A DNA stretch of 64,000 bases from Eriocheir sinensis (Eukaryota; Arthropoda; Malacostraca; Decapoda; Varunidae), in contig NC_066516.1 in assembly GCF_024679095.1 (NCBI RefSeq), positions 19,482,044 through 19,546,043 on the forward strand, read 5' to 3'. The notes beneath the pieces are model-generated. The model searched no databases, was not told where the DNA came from, and was given only the letters and a program-made list of their open reading frames with translations. This document shows, piece by piece, positions 1 to 13,556 of the stretch (the first letter of the stretch is position 1; the number at the start of each line of letters is the position of its first letter). A program made the translations under genes and the position numbers.

Positions 1-526
1 TTTAAACATGTTCTATTATCTCATTTCCATTCTCATATCCTACTTCCCACGTTCTCTATATTTTTCGTTTCCGTTCAATTTTCCACCCCGGCCATCCAAT
101 TCCACCGGCCCTATCACCTATTAACCTATTATCAGTTCATCGGATGACCTGCCCGGGACGCTTTCCTCTAAAACGGCCGCCTGGATACCTCTCTGAATTG
201 TAACTTTGCGACGCTATAGACGCCGGACTAAAGAACAGAGAATCGGAAGAAATTTAATTATCAGTTCTCGACGCCTTGCAGTTTCTAATCGGCGCGAGGC
301 AATAACATGAACACAAATCGTCATCAAGGTTGGTTGTGTTTTTTAAAGGTATGAAAATGGCCTCTCATCGTCAGTGTCAATTTTATGTGAAAGAAAATAA
401 AGTCTAGTGGAAGTAAATACAATCAATGAGAGTATAAAGGAAGCAAATTCATTCCGATCCTGCAAATTAAAGCGATTCGATTTCTTCTTGCCGGTGACTG
501 CAACGTCGCTCGTGCATGGCTTTATG
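1..526. other. Unique-looking intergenic DNA, no gene seen
   Basis: Mixed-composition sequence with a moderately GC-rich middle (about 120-300) and no open frame of ordinary protein-like composition. I see no repeat unit, splice-flanked exon or RNA gene in it. Confidence 0.5.
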
Positions 527-570
527 AGAGGAGGAGGAGGAGGAGGAGGAGGAGGAGGAGGAGGAGGAGA
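527..570. repeat. (GGA)n microsatellite
   Basis: About 14 uninterrupted GGA units, continued by a purine-rich tail to about 705. The tract creates poly-Gly, poly-Pro and poly-Ser shadow frames that are not genes. The stretch after it (706-975) is ordinary sequence with nothing recognised. Confidence 0.95.
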
Positions 571-982
571 AAAAGTGGGTAGGGGAGGAGAAAGAGGAGA
601 CGGGGGAGGAGGAGAATGATGAGAAAAGAGAAAAAAACGGAGAGGAAAGAGGACGGGAATGAGATTGAAGAGGACGAGGAAAAGGCGAAGGAGGAGGAGG
701 AACATGTAAACATGAAAATACAGGCAACAAAATGCCTACTGGCTCATTATGAGGTTGCCCGCTCCTGTGATATGATCTGGTGGAGTCTCGTCAAATGCTG
801 CAGAGCACATGAAAAACACTCAGCCCGTATGTCTATTTTTCTCCTGCGCAACGAAGTAACGGTCGATCTGAGTTGAGATTTTTTGCACTTATCTTTTCTA
901 CAGAAAGCTTGTTCCAGTGTCGGATAACTCGATTTGAAAAGAAACTCTTGCTAAAGTCGTATTACTTCCCCTCGCTTGAATA

Positions 983-1360
983 TCAATCAATCAATGGGGG
1001 CATACACCGGTTGGCGCGTCGCCTCGCCCACCCTACGACGCCAAGCCCTGGGTCCCACCCTGGGCAAGTCTTCATGCAGGCCCCCTTTTCATCCTGAGTA
1101 CCTCCAGGCGGGATCTATCGACTTGCTCAAGTCACAAACTCTGTGGGCGTCCCCTTGGCCACCTCCCCTCAGGATTGTCTCTTACGGAAACAACCCGATG
1201 AGCAGGATCAGCTTCTGGATAGCGTGTCATATGCCAGTACAGCCGGAGTTGGCGATAACGGACTATGCGAATAATATATGTCGAATCAGTCTCTCGAAGT
1301 AGTTGCCGGTTTGACAAAACGTTATTCTGGCGCTTCGCTTGAATTGGTGCACCGTTGTTT
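983..1360 (-). mobile_element. Decayed RTE-like LINE, C-terminal end of ORF and 3' terminus
   Basis: Read on the minus strand, the conceptual protein contains RQLRLYWHMTRYPEADPAHR followed by VVSVRDNP and a PRGRP motif. This resembles the region after the reverse transcriptase in RTE-type LINE proteins common in decapods. The frame is broken: an in-frame TGA at 1132-1134 and another at 1072-1074 both sit where related proteins have Trp, and a one-base shift is needed near 1050. Beyond the shift the frame runs on to APID and a stop at 987-989. The end is a short TTGA/TCAA tandem (983-994), the kind of 3' tail RTE elements carry. The 5' limit is uncertain; homology fades above about 1345. A dead copy; the clade call is from memory of the motif, not a search. 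Confidence 0.65.
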
Positions 1361-1521
1361 CTAGTTCTTCTGTTGGTTTGTAGCTCAAAGAACTTGGAGT
1401 GATCAACGTTAATGAATTTCTTCAGATACCTCAAGACCTAAATCCTATCTGCTCGAAATTATCTAAATTTTCCGACGTAGAAAGGTTGAGTCCCTTGATT
1501 TGTTCTCCATACGGCTGAGCA

Positions 1522-1523
<2 letters not shown>

Positions 1524-1613
<90 letters not shown>
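1524..1613. repeat. (TA)45 microsatellite
   Basis: An uninterrupted alternating TA tract of about 90 bp. It gives Tyr-Ile shadow frames on the minus strand. It is separated by about 20 bp from the GGA tract to its right, making a compound locus. Confidence 0.98.
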
Positions 1614-1615
<2 letters not shown>

Positions 1616-1635
1616 AGCTCAGCAGAAAGGGTAGA

Positions 1636-1730
1636 AGGAGGAGGAGGAGGAGGAGGAGGAGGAGGAGGAGAAGGAGGAGAAGGAGAAGGAGGAGAAGGAG
1701 AAGGAGAAGGAGGAGGAGAAGGAGCAGGGA
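1636..1730. repeat. (GGA)n / (GAAGGA)n microsatellite
   Basis: Pure GGA units grade into mixed GGAGAA units. The purine strand is the plus strand throughout. Confidence 0.95.
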
Positions 1731-1974
1731 TGAAAGAAAAAAAGTACTGTAAGGACATGAACAAGTACATTTTCTGGAAAATAACACAAAAACCTGCCCA
1801 CACAGTCTCTCTCATCCCGTCTTCCTTTCAAAAGAGTCTCCCATTATCTTCCTCGCTGCCTCCTCCACCTTCTTGTCGGCGGGCGCCCGAGGACCGAGCC
1901 TTTTACTGTCACCGTTACCGGAATGATTGTTGCCTCCCTTCACCGCAGAGAAAGAGGACACGGCTTCGTTTCAC

Positions 1975-2112
1975 GTTGTTGGTGTTTGTTTCTTTGTTTC
2001 TTTACTTGTTTGCTTTTGTTTAATTGTTTAGTTGTTTGTATGTATGTTTGTTTGTAATATTTCTTTGTTTGTTTATTTGTGTATAATACTGTTTATTTGT
2101 GTATAATACTAT
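1975..2112. repeat. TTTG-rich repeat with a 20-bp perfect tandem duplication
   Basis: Degenerate TTTG/TTTC tetranucleotides lead into two identical 20-bp copies (2071-2090 and 2091-2110). The following 2113-2914 is AT-rich, becomes T-rich from 2470 to 2740, and contains no recognised gene. Confidence 0.85.
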
Positions 2113-2909
2113 CTTTTACATGTCGGAAAGTTTGTTGAAGTGATTCTGAGCTGCGGAGATTTACAGGTGGCACGAAGGTAGTCAGTCGGGGATGAGTCTG
2201 TTTGTTATTTGAGTGTTACTAAAGAGCAAATCAGGACGAGACGCTTCAATCCGCATTTAGAGTTAATAGATCCAGATTTATTAGCTTCCAGTATTTCGTT
2301 TCTCCCGTGCAGATGAGGTCAGGTGTTTGATGAAATACCTCAGTGTATTTGCCCTTCTATTCTGCTTTTTTCATTTATCTGAATTTTATTTTAAAGAAGC
2401 AAATGGTCAGACGCAAGCTGAAAATAACTTAATATTCTGCTTTTCATTTATTATTGAGTTTTTAATTCATTAATTTGATTTTTCTGTTTAACACACATAG
2501 AGTTTGTTTTATATCCTATAACGTTTCGTGTATTTTCTTCCATTTATTTTCTTCATCCATTTATTCATATCTTTTCTATTTTTTCTTAAATAATTCTCTC
2601 ATCATTTTACTACATTTTTTTTCTATTTTCCTATTTTTTTTCACTCTCTCTTTCCTTCTGTACATCTTTCTTCTTCATTCTATTAATCTCTTTTTGGACA
2701 CAATTCTTTCTATTATGTTTCTCTTCATTCATCTTTTCCTTCCTGCCGGGCACCATCAAGGCCTGCGAAGTGGTGGTGGACCAACCGGTGGGGCTGATAG
2801 CTGAGCCTCTCCTTCAGCGAGCAGCGCCGCCAATTAATTATTTACGGAAACTTTAGTAAAGCTTCTTTCCAGGCGATTGGGCTGTCTGAGGGTAAGGAGG
2901 CGGAAGCAA

Positions 2910-2914
<5 letters not shown>

Positions 2915-2973
<59 letters not shown>
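2915..2973. repeat. (GA)n microsatellite
   Basis: About 59 bp of pure GA on the plus strand; a shadow frame here reads Glu-Arg repeats. Confidence 0.97.
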
Positions 2974-2974
<1 letters not shown>

Positions 2975-3042
2975 AAAGAAACAGCTATGTGGGAGGAGGG
3001 AGGCACAGGTAAATTATCTATTCCAACCAGAAAACACGTCTG

Positions 3043-3175
3043 TTGGTGTTAGTGGTGATGATGATGATGATTCTTTTGTTGGTGGTGATGTTAGTGATGG
3101 TGGTCGTTGTGTCTGTGGCGATGGTGGTGATATGTTGGTTGTGGTAAGAGTTGTGGTGATGGTGGTAGTGGTGCA
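3043..3175. repeat. Degenerate GGT/GAT trinucleotide tract
   Basis: Interspersed GGT, GAT and GTT triplets on the plus strand. It gives Val/Gly/Asp shadow frames. 3176-3660 holds ordinary sequence, moderately GC-rich, with no recognised exon. Confidence 0.8.
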
Positions 3176-3659
3176 GCGCCTCGCCTCATCCCACAATAAC
3201 ACGTCTCGCTCCTGGTGTCAGTGCGTCCCTTTGACCCGCGTAAAGGCACCGCCGGAAGCCTCACTTCGACGCTACTTTGAAGGTCTCAGCGTGAGCGAGG
3301 CTGCCTTCAGCGCCTCACTAATCTCGACAGGCAGGTAGGCAAGTAAGAAAGGAGAGGGGGAGGCAAGGAGGCGAGGTGGTGGAGGAGCAAGTGGAGTGCT
3401 CTGAGCTTTTCCGTCATAAACACTTTGTTGGGATAGTCTTTCATGTTTTCGACGCTAATTAATCTTGGCCGCTGCTCCGACCGCCATCCGCCCGCTACGC
3501 ACTGGCACGAGGAACAGTACGCTTACCCCCCCGCCCTCCATCCACCCGCTTCTGTTCCTCCTCACCACCGCCTTCAATATTTAGTAGACATCCTCCCTCA
3601 ACCAGCCAGCGGCCCCAGCTTGTGCATATGTCCTCTGCCACACCGTGAGACTACACGCA

Positions 3660-4220
3660 GGGCAGCAACACCAGAGAGATAACAAGGCGACGGGTTCGTT
3701 CGTACACACAGGTTTCATTGTGGTGGAGGTAATAGAGAAAGACAAGTCAACGTGGGAAGGAACCTGAGCATCTGGGCAACAGAATAACATGACAAGACGG
3801 CAACAGGGCGGAAGGGGAAAGGGGTAATGTGTTCTTTTGTAGCCACAGGTTCAACAATTGTGATGGAGATAAAAGACTAAAAGAATAATATGAGAACAGG
3901 GACGTAACGATGATGAGGGAAAGAGCCTGAACGCAAGGGCAAGACGCCAATAGGACACCTGAGAAGCCAGGCAGCGAAGCAACAGGGTGGCAGTTTCTTC
4001 TCTGGTCTCAGTTTTTTTTTAGAGATAAAGATAAAGGAAGAGAAGAATCTGAGCAGGGAAATTGTTTTGACAGTGGACAAAAGGATACTAGAGGAACACA
4101 ACAAGGCAACAGGATAAGAGGGCCTTTGTGGCGAATAAAGTAAAATAGAAGAAGCCGCGGCGATAAAGGAAAAGATTCTGACCGTCCAGTGGGCAACAGG
4201 TCCCTCCGCGGCCACCGCTG
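3660..4220. repeat. Strongly diverged tandem repeat, unit roughly 120-160 bp
   Basis: A composite motif of CAAGGCAACAGG followed downstream by a block containing (A/G)GATAAAG and then CTGA(G/A)C recurs around 3680, 3800, 3977, 4105 and 4190. The matched CTGA positions are about 3763, 3925, 4045 and 4175. Spacing varies, so indels are frequent. No long frame with normal composition crosses it. 4257-4475 continues as purine-rich G/A sequence. Confidence 0.45.
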
Positions 4221-4680
4221 GAGACGGGACGATAAGAAAGAATCCTCTTGATGTGGGAGAGATTTCACGGCTGGCGGGAGGAAGGGAGGGGGGGCACGAG
4301 AGGAAAGGAAGAATAGTGGAGGCTGGAGGGAAGGCGGATGAAGGGGAAAAGAAGGAGCGGATGGGGGGTGGGTGGGGGGGTGGGAGGAAGAAAGTGACGG
4401 GAGGAATAAAAAAAATAGTGGAGGCAGGAGGAAAGGAGGACGGCGGAGAATGGGAGAAAAGGCTTGCGGGACGAGGTAAGGCTAGAGATAGATTAGTATT
4501 TTTAAGCAATGTGTGCTTGCTTGAACTCAAAAGCTGATGGTTGTGGGAGGTTCTGCGTCGCTGACTGTTGCGCTGAGGATGTGGTCTGTTACAACTGCCT
4601 TTTTTATGTCAATACTTCATAGGATGTAATTGTTCTCGGCTTTCGTCAGTTTTAAAATCACGCATTCCAGCTAAAAATCA

Positions 4681-4801
4681 GAAATTGACCCATCTTTCGG
4701 CCACCTCTTTGGATTCTTTTTAGGAGCAGCGAGTAGCGGGCTTTTTTTTTATTATTGTTTCCTTTTTTTGTGCCCTTGAGCTGTCTCCTTTGTTGTAAAA
4801 A
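4681..4801 (+). mobile_element. A-tailed retroposon, copy A
   Basis: One of about six copies of a short family in this window (others near 16.6, 18.2, 20.6, 51.8 and 62.9 kb). In this orientation it reads TCGGCCACCTCTTT, then GAGCAGCGAGTAGCGGGC, an internal T-run, CTTGAGCTGTCTCC, TTTGTTGT and an A-rich tail. Constant 3' ends plus variable 5' ends suggest a LINE 3' end or SINE copied by target-primed reverse transcription. No coding potential is visible. I cannot name the family. Confidence 0.7.
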
Positions 4802-5129
4802 TAAATTACAGGACCGCCTTTAAAATGGGTACATACAAAATTTTCATGTTTTCGGTAAACTATATGACTGCTTATGTATTAAAATGATCATCAATTAACC
4901 AGTCAGGAAAACGTCACAACACACTATACACACACATCAAGACACTCCACTAAACTTCCAACCGTTTTTACATCCACGTCCCATCTTCGGCCCACTCCAC
5001 ATTTCCACACGATTCCACACACACCTACAACACCCTCCACAGCTCCCTGCCATCTATTACACTGTCGTCATCCTCCTCTCCGTCATTTGGTAAGATGAAG
5101 CACGCAACCACAAAGGGAGAGGTAAACCA

Positions 5130-5301
5130 GATTAGAGGAGGAGGAGAAGGGGGATAAGGAGAACGCGGTGGAGGAGGAGGAGGAGAGAATGGAATGAAAG
5201 GGAGCAGTTCGCAGCACGCCCAAGGGAGAGGAGGAAAACGAAGTGAAGGAGAAAACAGAGGATGGAGAATAGGAGGAAGAGGAGGAGGAGGAGGAGGAGG
5301 C
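5130..5301. repeat. GGA-rich purine tract
   Basis: Several GGA blocks, the longest at about 5278-5301, embedded in AG-rich sequence. The region upstream (4802-5129) is ordinary. Confidence 0.8.
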
Positions 5302-6312
5302 GTGAATCTATAACAGCAGGTCCAATAGATCCAATCCCCTTCACTTCTGGTCACTGGCTTTCAATACCCTGCGCTGCCCATTGTCCTGTGTGTTCTATTA
5401 CGTGGATGGGGAGCGTTTTGACAAGTACATAAAGCCTAACAATAAGATCCTCCTTCAATTTTCGGTATCATCAAAACTTACTATCAATACCAAGCGAAAA
5501 TATTGTTAAGTTTCGTTACATCTAATAGTGTTCACGTATATATGCTTCACAAAATCCACAATGTTTAACAGTATGCCATGCGTGAACAACAGATTCATTC
5601 GTTTTGCAATATCGACGAGCAGTGTAAATTAATTGTACAGGACAGCCGGGATCCATCACCTTGCACTTCCATGTTCCGTGATTAAGTTAAAAGCGGCTGT
5701 GGTGAGAGTCTGCAGGTATGTCTATCATACCAAACACCTTTTCCCTATGTTACAAAACGTTCGCTTGATATATTTTTGTCCACAATGAATGACCGGAAAG
5801 TTGATGACAAAAACTGTCCCCTGCATGATGTCACGAGAAGCCGATGAGAGGAAAAAGAATGAGAATGCTGCCAAGAGGTGGCCATTATTTTGATCGAGAT
5901 GAGGGAATGGAGTAGATCTGTTTGCGTGTTCAACAAAAATAGTGATTAACATGTTTCCGATGATAATGAAATATGAAAGCAAAGACCCGTAGACTAGTTG
6001 AAGATGACGACATTGTGAGAGTTTGTAAATTTGCCCTTTCACGTTCGAGCAGACCTATAAACAAGCAAGCCTAACCTTAAACCTTAGGAGTAGGAAAACT
6101 GCACGACACTGTTAGAGGTCACCTTAACTTTTTATTTTTATTTGTCCTGACGTTGAGCATGAGACGGACGACTCGAAACTCAGATTACTAAATTACACGA
6201 AAAAAAGACAGAAATAACAGTTTTTAAATTCATCTAAAGAAAAGTACGGAAAAAGTGGTTCCTTACAATGATCGAGTTTTATTTTTTCGCTCTTCGACTT
6301 ATAATCTAGGAT
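5302..6312. other. Unique-looking AT-leaning sequence
   Basis: No tandem structure. The longest frame (5725-6042, minus strand, 105 codons) has ordinary composition but no motif I recognise and no supporting context, so I do not call it a gene. Confidence 0.4.
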
Positions 6313-6374
6313 GATATATATCAACGCATATGTAATCAGTTTATGCATCATCTATCTTGGGAGGTTTATATCAC
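6313..6374 (+). mobile_element. Fragment of the TTAA-type MITE found at 51.2 kb
   Basis: These 62 bp align without gaps to 51282-51343, with about eight differences, and share the 20-mer ATCAGTTTATGCATCATCTA. Neither terminal inverted repeat nor flanking TTAA is preserved here, so this is an internal remnant. What follows (6375-7070) is pyrimidine-rich, with a TCC tract at about 6865-6892. Confidence 0.75.
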
Positions 6375-7084
6375 ATCCTGGACATGCTTGTACTGATGCC
6401 TTTCCCTTTTTCATCCATCATCTGGCACTACACATTTTTGTATCCTCACATTCACTGCTTCTCTCATTTTCCTTTATCATTTTCATCCTTGCCCTCCACG
6501 AACCCTCCTTCTCTCACTCCCTGTCATCATTTCAAACTACTCAAGTCATTCTCTTTATTCCTTCCTTAACCCCACTCCTCTCTTTGCCCTCTGCCAAGAA
6601 TTCTAAGCCTCTACATCACTTGCTTCAAACTCAATTTCCCACTCTATCTTTTCTGCCTTCCAGCACTTCAATCAATTTCTTAAGATTTTACTTGTCACAC
6701 TTCCTCCTCCACTATTCATTTCCTTTCAATCTTTACACAGTTTCCTCAAAATTACTTTCAATCCCTTCCTTTCTTTCCATGGATATATAATTTATCTTTA
6801 CATTTTTACCTCACATACACACCCACCTCCTCCTCCTCTTCCTCTTCTTCCAATTCCAACTCCAGCTCCTCCTCCTCCTCCTCCTCCTCCACTTCTTCTG
6901 CCTCTGCTCCCCGCCTACAACCGCCCATCACACACTATCGTCAACAAAGTATAAAAAAACGTTAAAAACTAGACCCGTGACATCCTTCCGCCACCAACAT
7001 CACTGCCATGCACGTCACCAAAAATGTACCACCAACATCAACACCACTAACATCACCAAAGCCAAAAGAGCGTGAAAATATGTA

Positions 7085-7150
7085 GCACCTCCACCACCAC
7101 GGCCACCATCACCACCACCACCACCACCACCATCACATCTCCTTCATCAC
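7085..7150. repeat. (ACC)n / (ATC)n trinucleotide tract
   Basis: CCACCA units with ATC interruptions; the flanks back to about 6990 are also ACC/ATC rich. Confidence 0.85.
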
Positions 7151-7394
7151 CATTACCGCTCACCACCAGTCATGACGCTTTACTTAACTCACTGTCACCA
7201 CCATCCACTCTCCTTTCTTGCACCATCACTAATCATCATCTCTATCACCATGAAAATAAATATATACATAGAACATGCAAGCAATTTTTCTTCAAGAGGC
7301 AGAGAGAAAAAAAAATCGAATATATAATAAAAGCGAATTAAAAGAGAAAAACGAAGGGAAACAAGAAAAAAAGTTACCGTATATACACTCAGTC

Positions 7395-7518
7395 ACACAG
7401 GCACACCCCCACCCACACCCCCACCCACACACCCACACACACACACACACACACACACAAGCACATGCACCCACGCACGTAAGCATACCCTCCCCCCCAC
7501 CCACACACACACACAGAA
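7395..7518. repeat. (CA)n / (CCCACA)n compound microsatellite
   Basis: CCCACACA units lead into pure AC at about 7431-7458, then a second CA block at 7503-7515. Confidence 0.93.
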
Positions 7519-7607
7519 GACAAAGCTGCTTCATCAAGGTGGCCAGCACTCTCGTTTTGCCAACCTGAAGATCAGATTACGCTTCCTCCTAAAACCCACT
7601 CACAGCA

Positions 7608-8110
7608 GGAGGAAGAGCGAGGAGGAGGAGGAGGAGGAGGAGGAGGAGGAGGAGGAGGAGGAGGAGGAGGAGGAGGAGGAGGAGGAGGAGGAGGAGGAGG
7701 ATGGTAGAGCCTTGACTCTCATATTGGTCCACCGAGACGAACCTCCAATCAGGTAATCGAAGAGGTTGAAGGAGGAGGAGAAGGAGGAGGAGGAGGAGGA
7801 GGAGGAGGAGGAGGAGGAGGAGGAGGAGGAGGAGGAAGGAAAGGAGGAAGGAAGAGAGGATCAAGAGGAGGAAGAGGAGGAGGGGAAGGAGGAGGAGGAA
7901 GAAGAAAAGGAGAATTAAAACGAGGATAAGAGAAGAGAGGAAAGAGCTGACACAAGAAGAGATTAAAAACAGGGGGAAGAAGCAAGAGGAGGAGGAGGAG
8001 GAGGAGGAGGAGGATGGATGGATGGACCAGGATGCAGTGGAAGCGACATTCGGAAGGACGGAGGAAGGACAAGGAAGAGGAGGAGGAGGAAAAAAGGGAG
8101 AAAGGGGAAG
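7608..8110. repeat. 500-bp (GGA)n domain
   Basis: Three long GGA runs (about 7616-7700, 7768-7834 and 7985-8014) are linked by other purine-rich DNA. The plus strand is nearly all A/G except at about 7703-7765 and 8015-8060. Poly-Leu, poly-Pro and poly-Ser minus-strand frames here are artefacts. Confidence 0.95.
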
Positions 8111-8179
8111 AGCGAAAAGTTGAAATAAGAGGTGGAAAAGAGCGAAGAGAATAAGAAGTTTCATGACTAGCAATAAAAA

Positions 8180-8188
8180 AGTGTGTAC

Positions 8189-8222
<34 letters not shown>

Positions 8223-8385
8223 GAAAGAGAAATTTCAGGGAGATAAGAGACAGACGACCACCCTGAAGGAAGAGAGATATCAAGAGTTTGGAGATAAAAA
8301 AAACAAAAAAACATTGGAAGAGAAAGAGGAGGAGTGGAAAAAAAGGAGGAGGAGGAGGAGGAGAAGGAGGAGCAGGAGGAGGTAA
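8180..8385. repeat. GT, GA and GGA short tracts
   Basis: (GT)n at about 8181-8209 passes directly into (GA)n at 8210-8230. After 110 bp of A/G-rich DNA there is a GGA tract at about 8345-8382. 8386-9503 is ordinary to purine-rich DNA with no recognised gene. Confidence 0.88.
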
Positions 8386-9500
8386 GAACTGAGAGGAGAC
8401 ATAAAATTGTTTGCGTACATTTGAGAAACCGTAGGGGGAACGAAATGGGTTGAAGAACAAATATCTGTCCTTTGGTGGTGATGAATGTTGGCTTTGAGGG
8501 TCATAATAAACGAGTAGTACATCACGAAGGCTTCTCCATCCCGTGTAACAGAATTCATCACGAGTAGTTGAGATATCGAGACGTTTTCACTGTAATGATA
8601 CAAGATAAAAGAAGCTTCGTTACCATCACAGCGCGTTGTTAACTCTATAATAAAGAGTACCTTGAATTCTAGTGACTAATCAAGCATTTACTTCATGGCA
8701 AAATACGTAGCTCCTTTTCCCTTCATTTTCTTGTTCTTTTAAGGGATCTATGCGATTCACGTCGGTCGGTCACCTACAACGTTGGAAAAAAAGGAAAATA
8801 AAAAAATACGAGAGAATCCACATCTTAGTGAAGAAGATAAATCACAGCAGCGCATAAATCCTAAATAACGTGTAGGACAAACGGGAAAAATTGAATGAGA
8901 GCTTTATCCATGTAATAGGTGAAGGATGAGAAACATACAGCAAGTTTGTTGAGGAAAGTAAGATATAACGTAGCTTTGGAAGAAAAAACATAGTGAAGAA
9001 AATAATACAATAAATTTCGAGGCAAAGGGCAACGCGTAGGTGGGGAAAGTTTGGAGGAATAGGAAAGTAGCAGAAAGAGGAATGGGAAAGTAGCTGCTAA
9101 GTATGGCCAGGTAGAGAGGCGGCGGCACGACTGGCATATGGAGGAGTGGGAACGACGCGGCCTCTGCCCCTGAATGTTTTATTTGGTGTGTGGGAGAGGA
9201 CGTGGGCGGCGAGGCTGGTGAGGGAAAAGGAGTGGAAGGTGCAGGAGATATCGCAGGGAGAAAAAACAGAAGAGAGAACAGTTGTGAAGGAGAAACAGGT
9301 AAGATGATCAAATAAAAAGTAAATAAAAGAGAAAAGGGGGTGATTTAATTGAATGGGAAAAAAGGAAAGAAATAATAAGAATAGAAAGCATGTGAAGTTG
9401 AGAAGGGAAGACGAGAACACTCAATGGTTAAGTGTTGACAAGAAAGGTGAGCTTGACGAGGAATTAAATGAAGAAAACTTGAGGAATGTCAGGGATGTAA

Positions 9501-10775
<1,275 letters not shown>

Positions 10776-10858
10776 CGATCATCATTATTATTATTGCTAT
10801 TTTTATTATTATCATTATTATTTTTATCATCATTATCATTATCATCATCATCATCACC
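10776..10858. repeat. (ATT)n / (ATC)n trinucleotide tract
   Basis: Degenerate ATT, TTA and ATC triplets ending in (ATC)n. 10859-11100 is ordinary sequence. Confidence 0.85.
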
Positions 10859-11119
10859 TTCCTCTCCTTAATAAGACTGGCAAGGTAATGTGAGATGAGC
10901 GCGAGAAGGAAGCACAGACTCTTTCATCATTACCATTAACACATTAATCAGGTCGGGTGCATCGGCGAGGCTTCTTCAAGGGGTGAGAGGCTCCTTCAGG
11001 GCCCGGAGGAAGCCACGCAAATGAATCTGAGCGCGGATAAATTAGTCATCTTAATCATGCCCTTCCTCATCACTGCAGCCTTAACACTATCCCGATACTA
11101 CCACTCCACAACTACTAAC

Positions 11120-11360
11120 AATGATATTACTATTACTGATATTATCATTATTATAAGTATTAGTGTCAATATTATAATTATTATCATTTATGGTGGTGGT
11201 GGTGGTGGTGGTATTAGTAATGATAGTAGTAGTAGTAGTAGTAGTAGAAGTAGTAGTAATAGGAGGAGGAGGAGGAGTAATAGTAGAGGTGGTAGTACCA
11301 ATGTGTGTGTGTGTGTGTGCGCGCACGTGTATGTGAGTGTGCGTGTGTGCGTGCATATAG
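11120..11360. repeat. Compound microsatellite ATT-GGT-AGT-GGA-GT
   Basis: In order on the plus strand: ATT-rich (11120-11188), (GGT)n (about 11191-11213), (AGT)n (11222-11261), (GGA)n (about 11262-11277), then (GT)n with GC interruptions (11302-11355). Five motif types abut within 240 bp. Confidence 0.92.
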
Positions 11361-11449
11361 CGAGCAGCCTTAACAACTTTCTTTCCTTCACCGGCATCTT
11401 TTACACAAGTTTTCTCGTTAGTTCCTTATTATTATTTTTCTTATTAGAT

Positions 11450-11837
11450 CTTTGGCTTTGAAACATCCTCAGAGCCCATTGCAGCCTCCTTCTCGGTTTT
11501 GCTTCAAGTCTTTTCTCTTTAACTTTTGGCTTTTCACGAGACTATATTCCTTGACTTGCATTTTTCTTTACTTTCTTTTCAGCGTTGCCTCTGCTCTTTC
11601 CTCGCCAACCCACACACGAGATTCTTATTACGGCATATTTTTCCTCCTTTTGTGTTCGTTTCTCTTTTCCCGTTCCTGTTTATGATCCCTTCCGGGTGTC
11701 TGCATGGCCTTCTTTCCCTGTTTCCTCTCACATTATCTTCTATTGTGTGTCTGCTTATCTGTCTGTCTGTGTGTCTGTCTTTGTGTTGCTGCCTGTCTGT
11801 CTAGCTTTCTCTGTATGTGTCTGTCTCTCAATCTGGG

Positions 11838-11895
<58 letters not shown>

Positions 11896-12695
11896 CAAGT
11901 TTCTCTATCAATGTCAATATACTCTGTCTCTCCTTTTTCTTAACCCCTTTAAATTTCGTGGAACTTTTCGAGATCTCTTCTATTCTGTTCCTTTTACTTC
12001 GCCTAATGTTGTTTGACTTTCCTACCTTTTTTATTTTTTTTATCCTTAACTAATGTTCCACTTCCTCGTATGTTTAGCCCCCACTTTCTCCACATCCCTT
12101 TCTCAGCATCAATTTCCTTTCATTCTCACATTCACTATAGTTTTCGCTTCTTATATTGCTCTTACGTTTTTTCCTCTTCTCGTTTTCTTTCACCTTCATT
12201 TAGCCTTTTCTTCTTCCTCTTTTTTCTCGTTTTCCCTGATTACTTTTCTCTTCTTCATTTTCATCATCATTTTCTTTTTCTTCTTCAGTCTTTTATTTTC
12301 CTAATTAATTTTCTTTATTTTTCTCATATTGATCCTTTTTCTTTTTTTCTTTTTCGTTTTCTCTTTCTTCTTTTTCTTCCTCCTAATCTCCCTTGTCTAT
12401 TTTTCATCTTCCTCGTTTTCTAATAACTGCCTTGATTTTTTTTCTTGTGCTTCATACTTCAAGGGCTGTTTTTGTTAAGATTTCTTGTTCCGGTTCTTGC
12501 AATTTTTACTCCTATCCATGTTCTTGTTTTTTTAATTTTCTTGGTCACACTTCTACTTCTTCATACTTCTTCACACTTCATACTTATGGTTTTCCTCCTC
12601 CTCTCTCCTCCTCTTTCTCGTTCTCCTCGTCCTCCCTTCCCTCTCCTCCTCTTCATCTTCCTCCTCCTCCTTCTCCTCCTCCTCCCGCCTTTACT
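11450..12695. repeat. Polypyrimidine domain with (CT)n core
   Basis: About 1.2 kb in which the plus strand is predominantly T/C. It includes CTGT tetranucleotides (about 11750-11853), pure (CT)n at 11854-11893 and TCC blocks at about 12597-12690. Leu/Phe/Ser-rich plus-strand frames are artefacts. Confidence 0.85.
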
Positions 12696-12814
12696 TACCC
12701 ATGTCCTCCAGGGAGCAACACGGACCATTATGATTACGGGAGAGAAAACCATTACTCAAGGGGCTTTCTAAGGGTACCGCAGCGCACCTCCGATCACCCG
12801 CCGAGGCTAACACT

Positions 12815-13035
12815 ACAACGACTATACTACTACAACTACTACTACTACTATTACTACCGTTGCTGCTGCTGCTATTTCAACCATAATTCCTGCCACAATC
12901 ATTATCCTAAATAGTACACTAGGCAATTACTACTAATGAGGTTGGTGCTTCTACTGTTAGTGGTGGTGGTGGTGGTGGTGGGGTCGTGGGGGTAGGGGTG
13001 GCGGCAGTAGTGGTGATGGTGGTAGTGATTGTGTT
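12815..13035. repeat. (ACT)n and (GGT)n trinucleotide tracts
   Basis: ACT units at about 12809-12855, a short GCT run at 12860-12873, then a GGT-rich stretch at 12955-13030. Confidence 0.88.
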
Positions 13036-13210
13036 GGCTCTGGTATGTTTCTTATATTCCGTTGCTATTCAATATCCTAGGAATGTACATGTAATTATCT
13101 TCACTTGCATCGATACATATAATGACGATAATGATAATCCTATTAATAAAAAATATATATAAATAATAGTGATGATATATAGAAAAAAATAAGAAAATAA
13201 AGGAGGAAGA

Positions 13211-13556
<346 letters not shown>

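Noticed and set aside
1431..1815. Two 118-codon minus-strand frames with Tyr-Ile and Leu or Pro runs
   Set aside because: Direct translations of the (TA)n and (GGA)n microsatellites.
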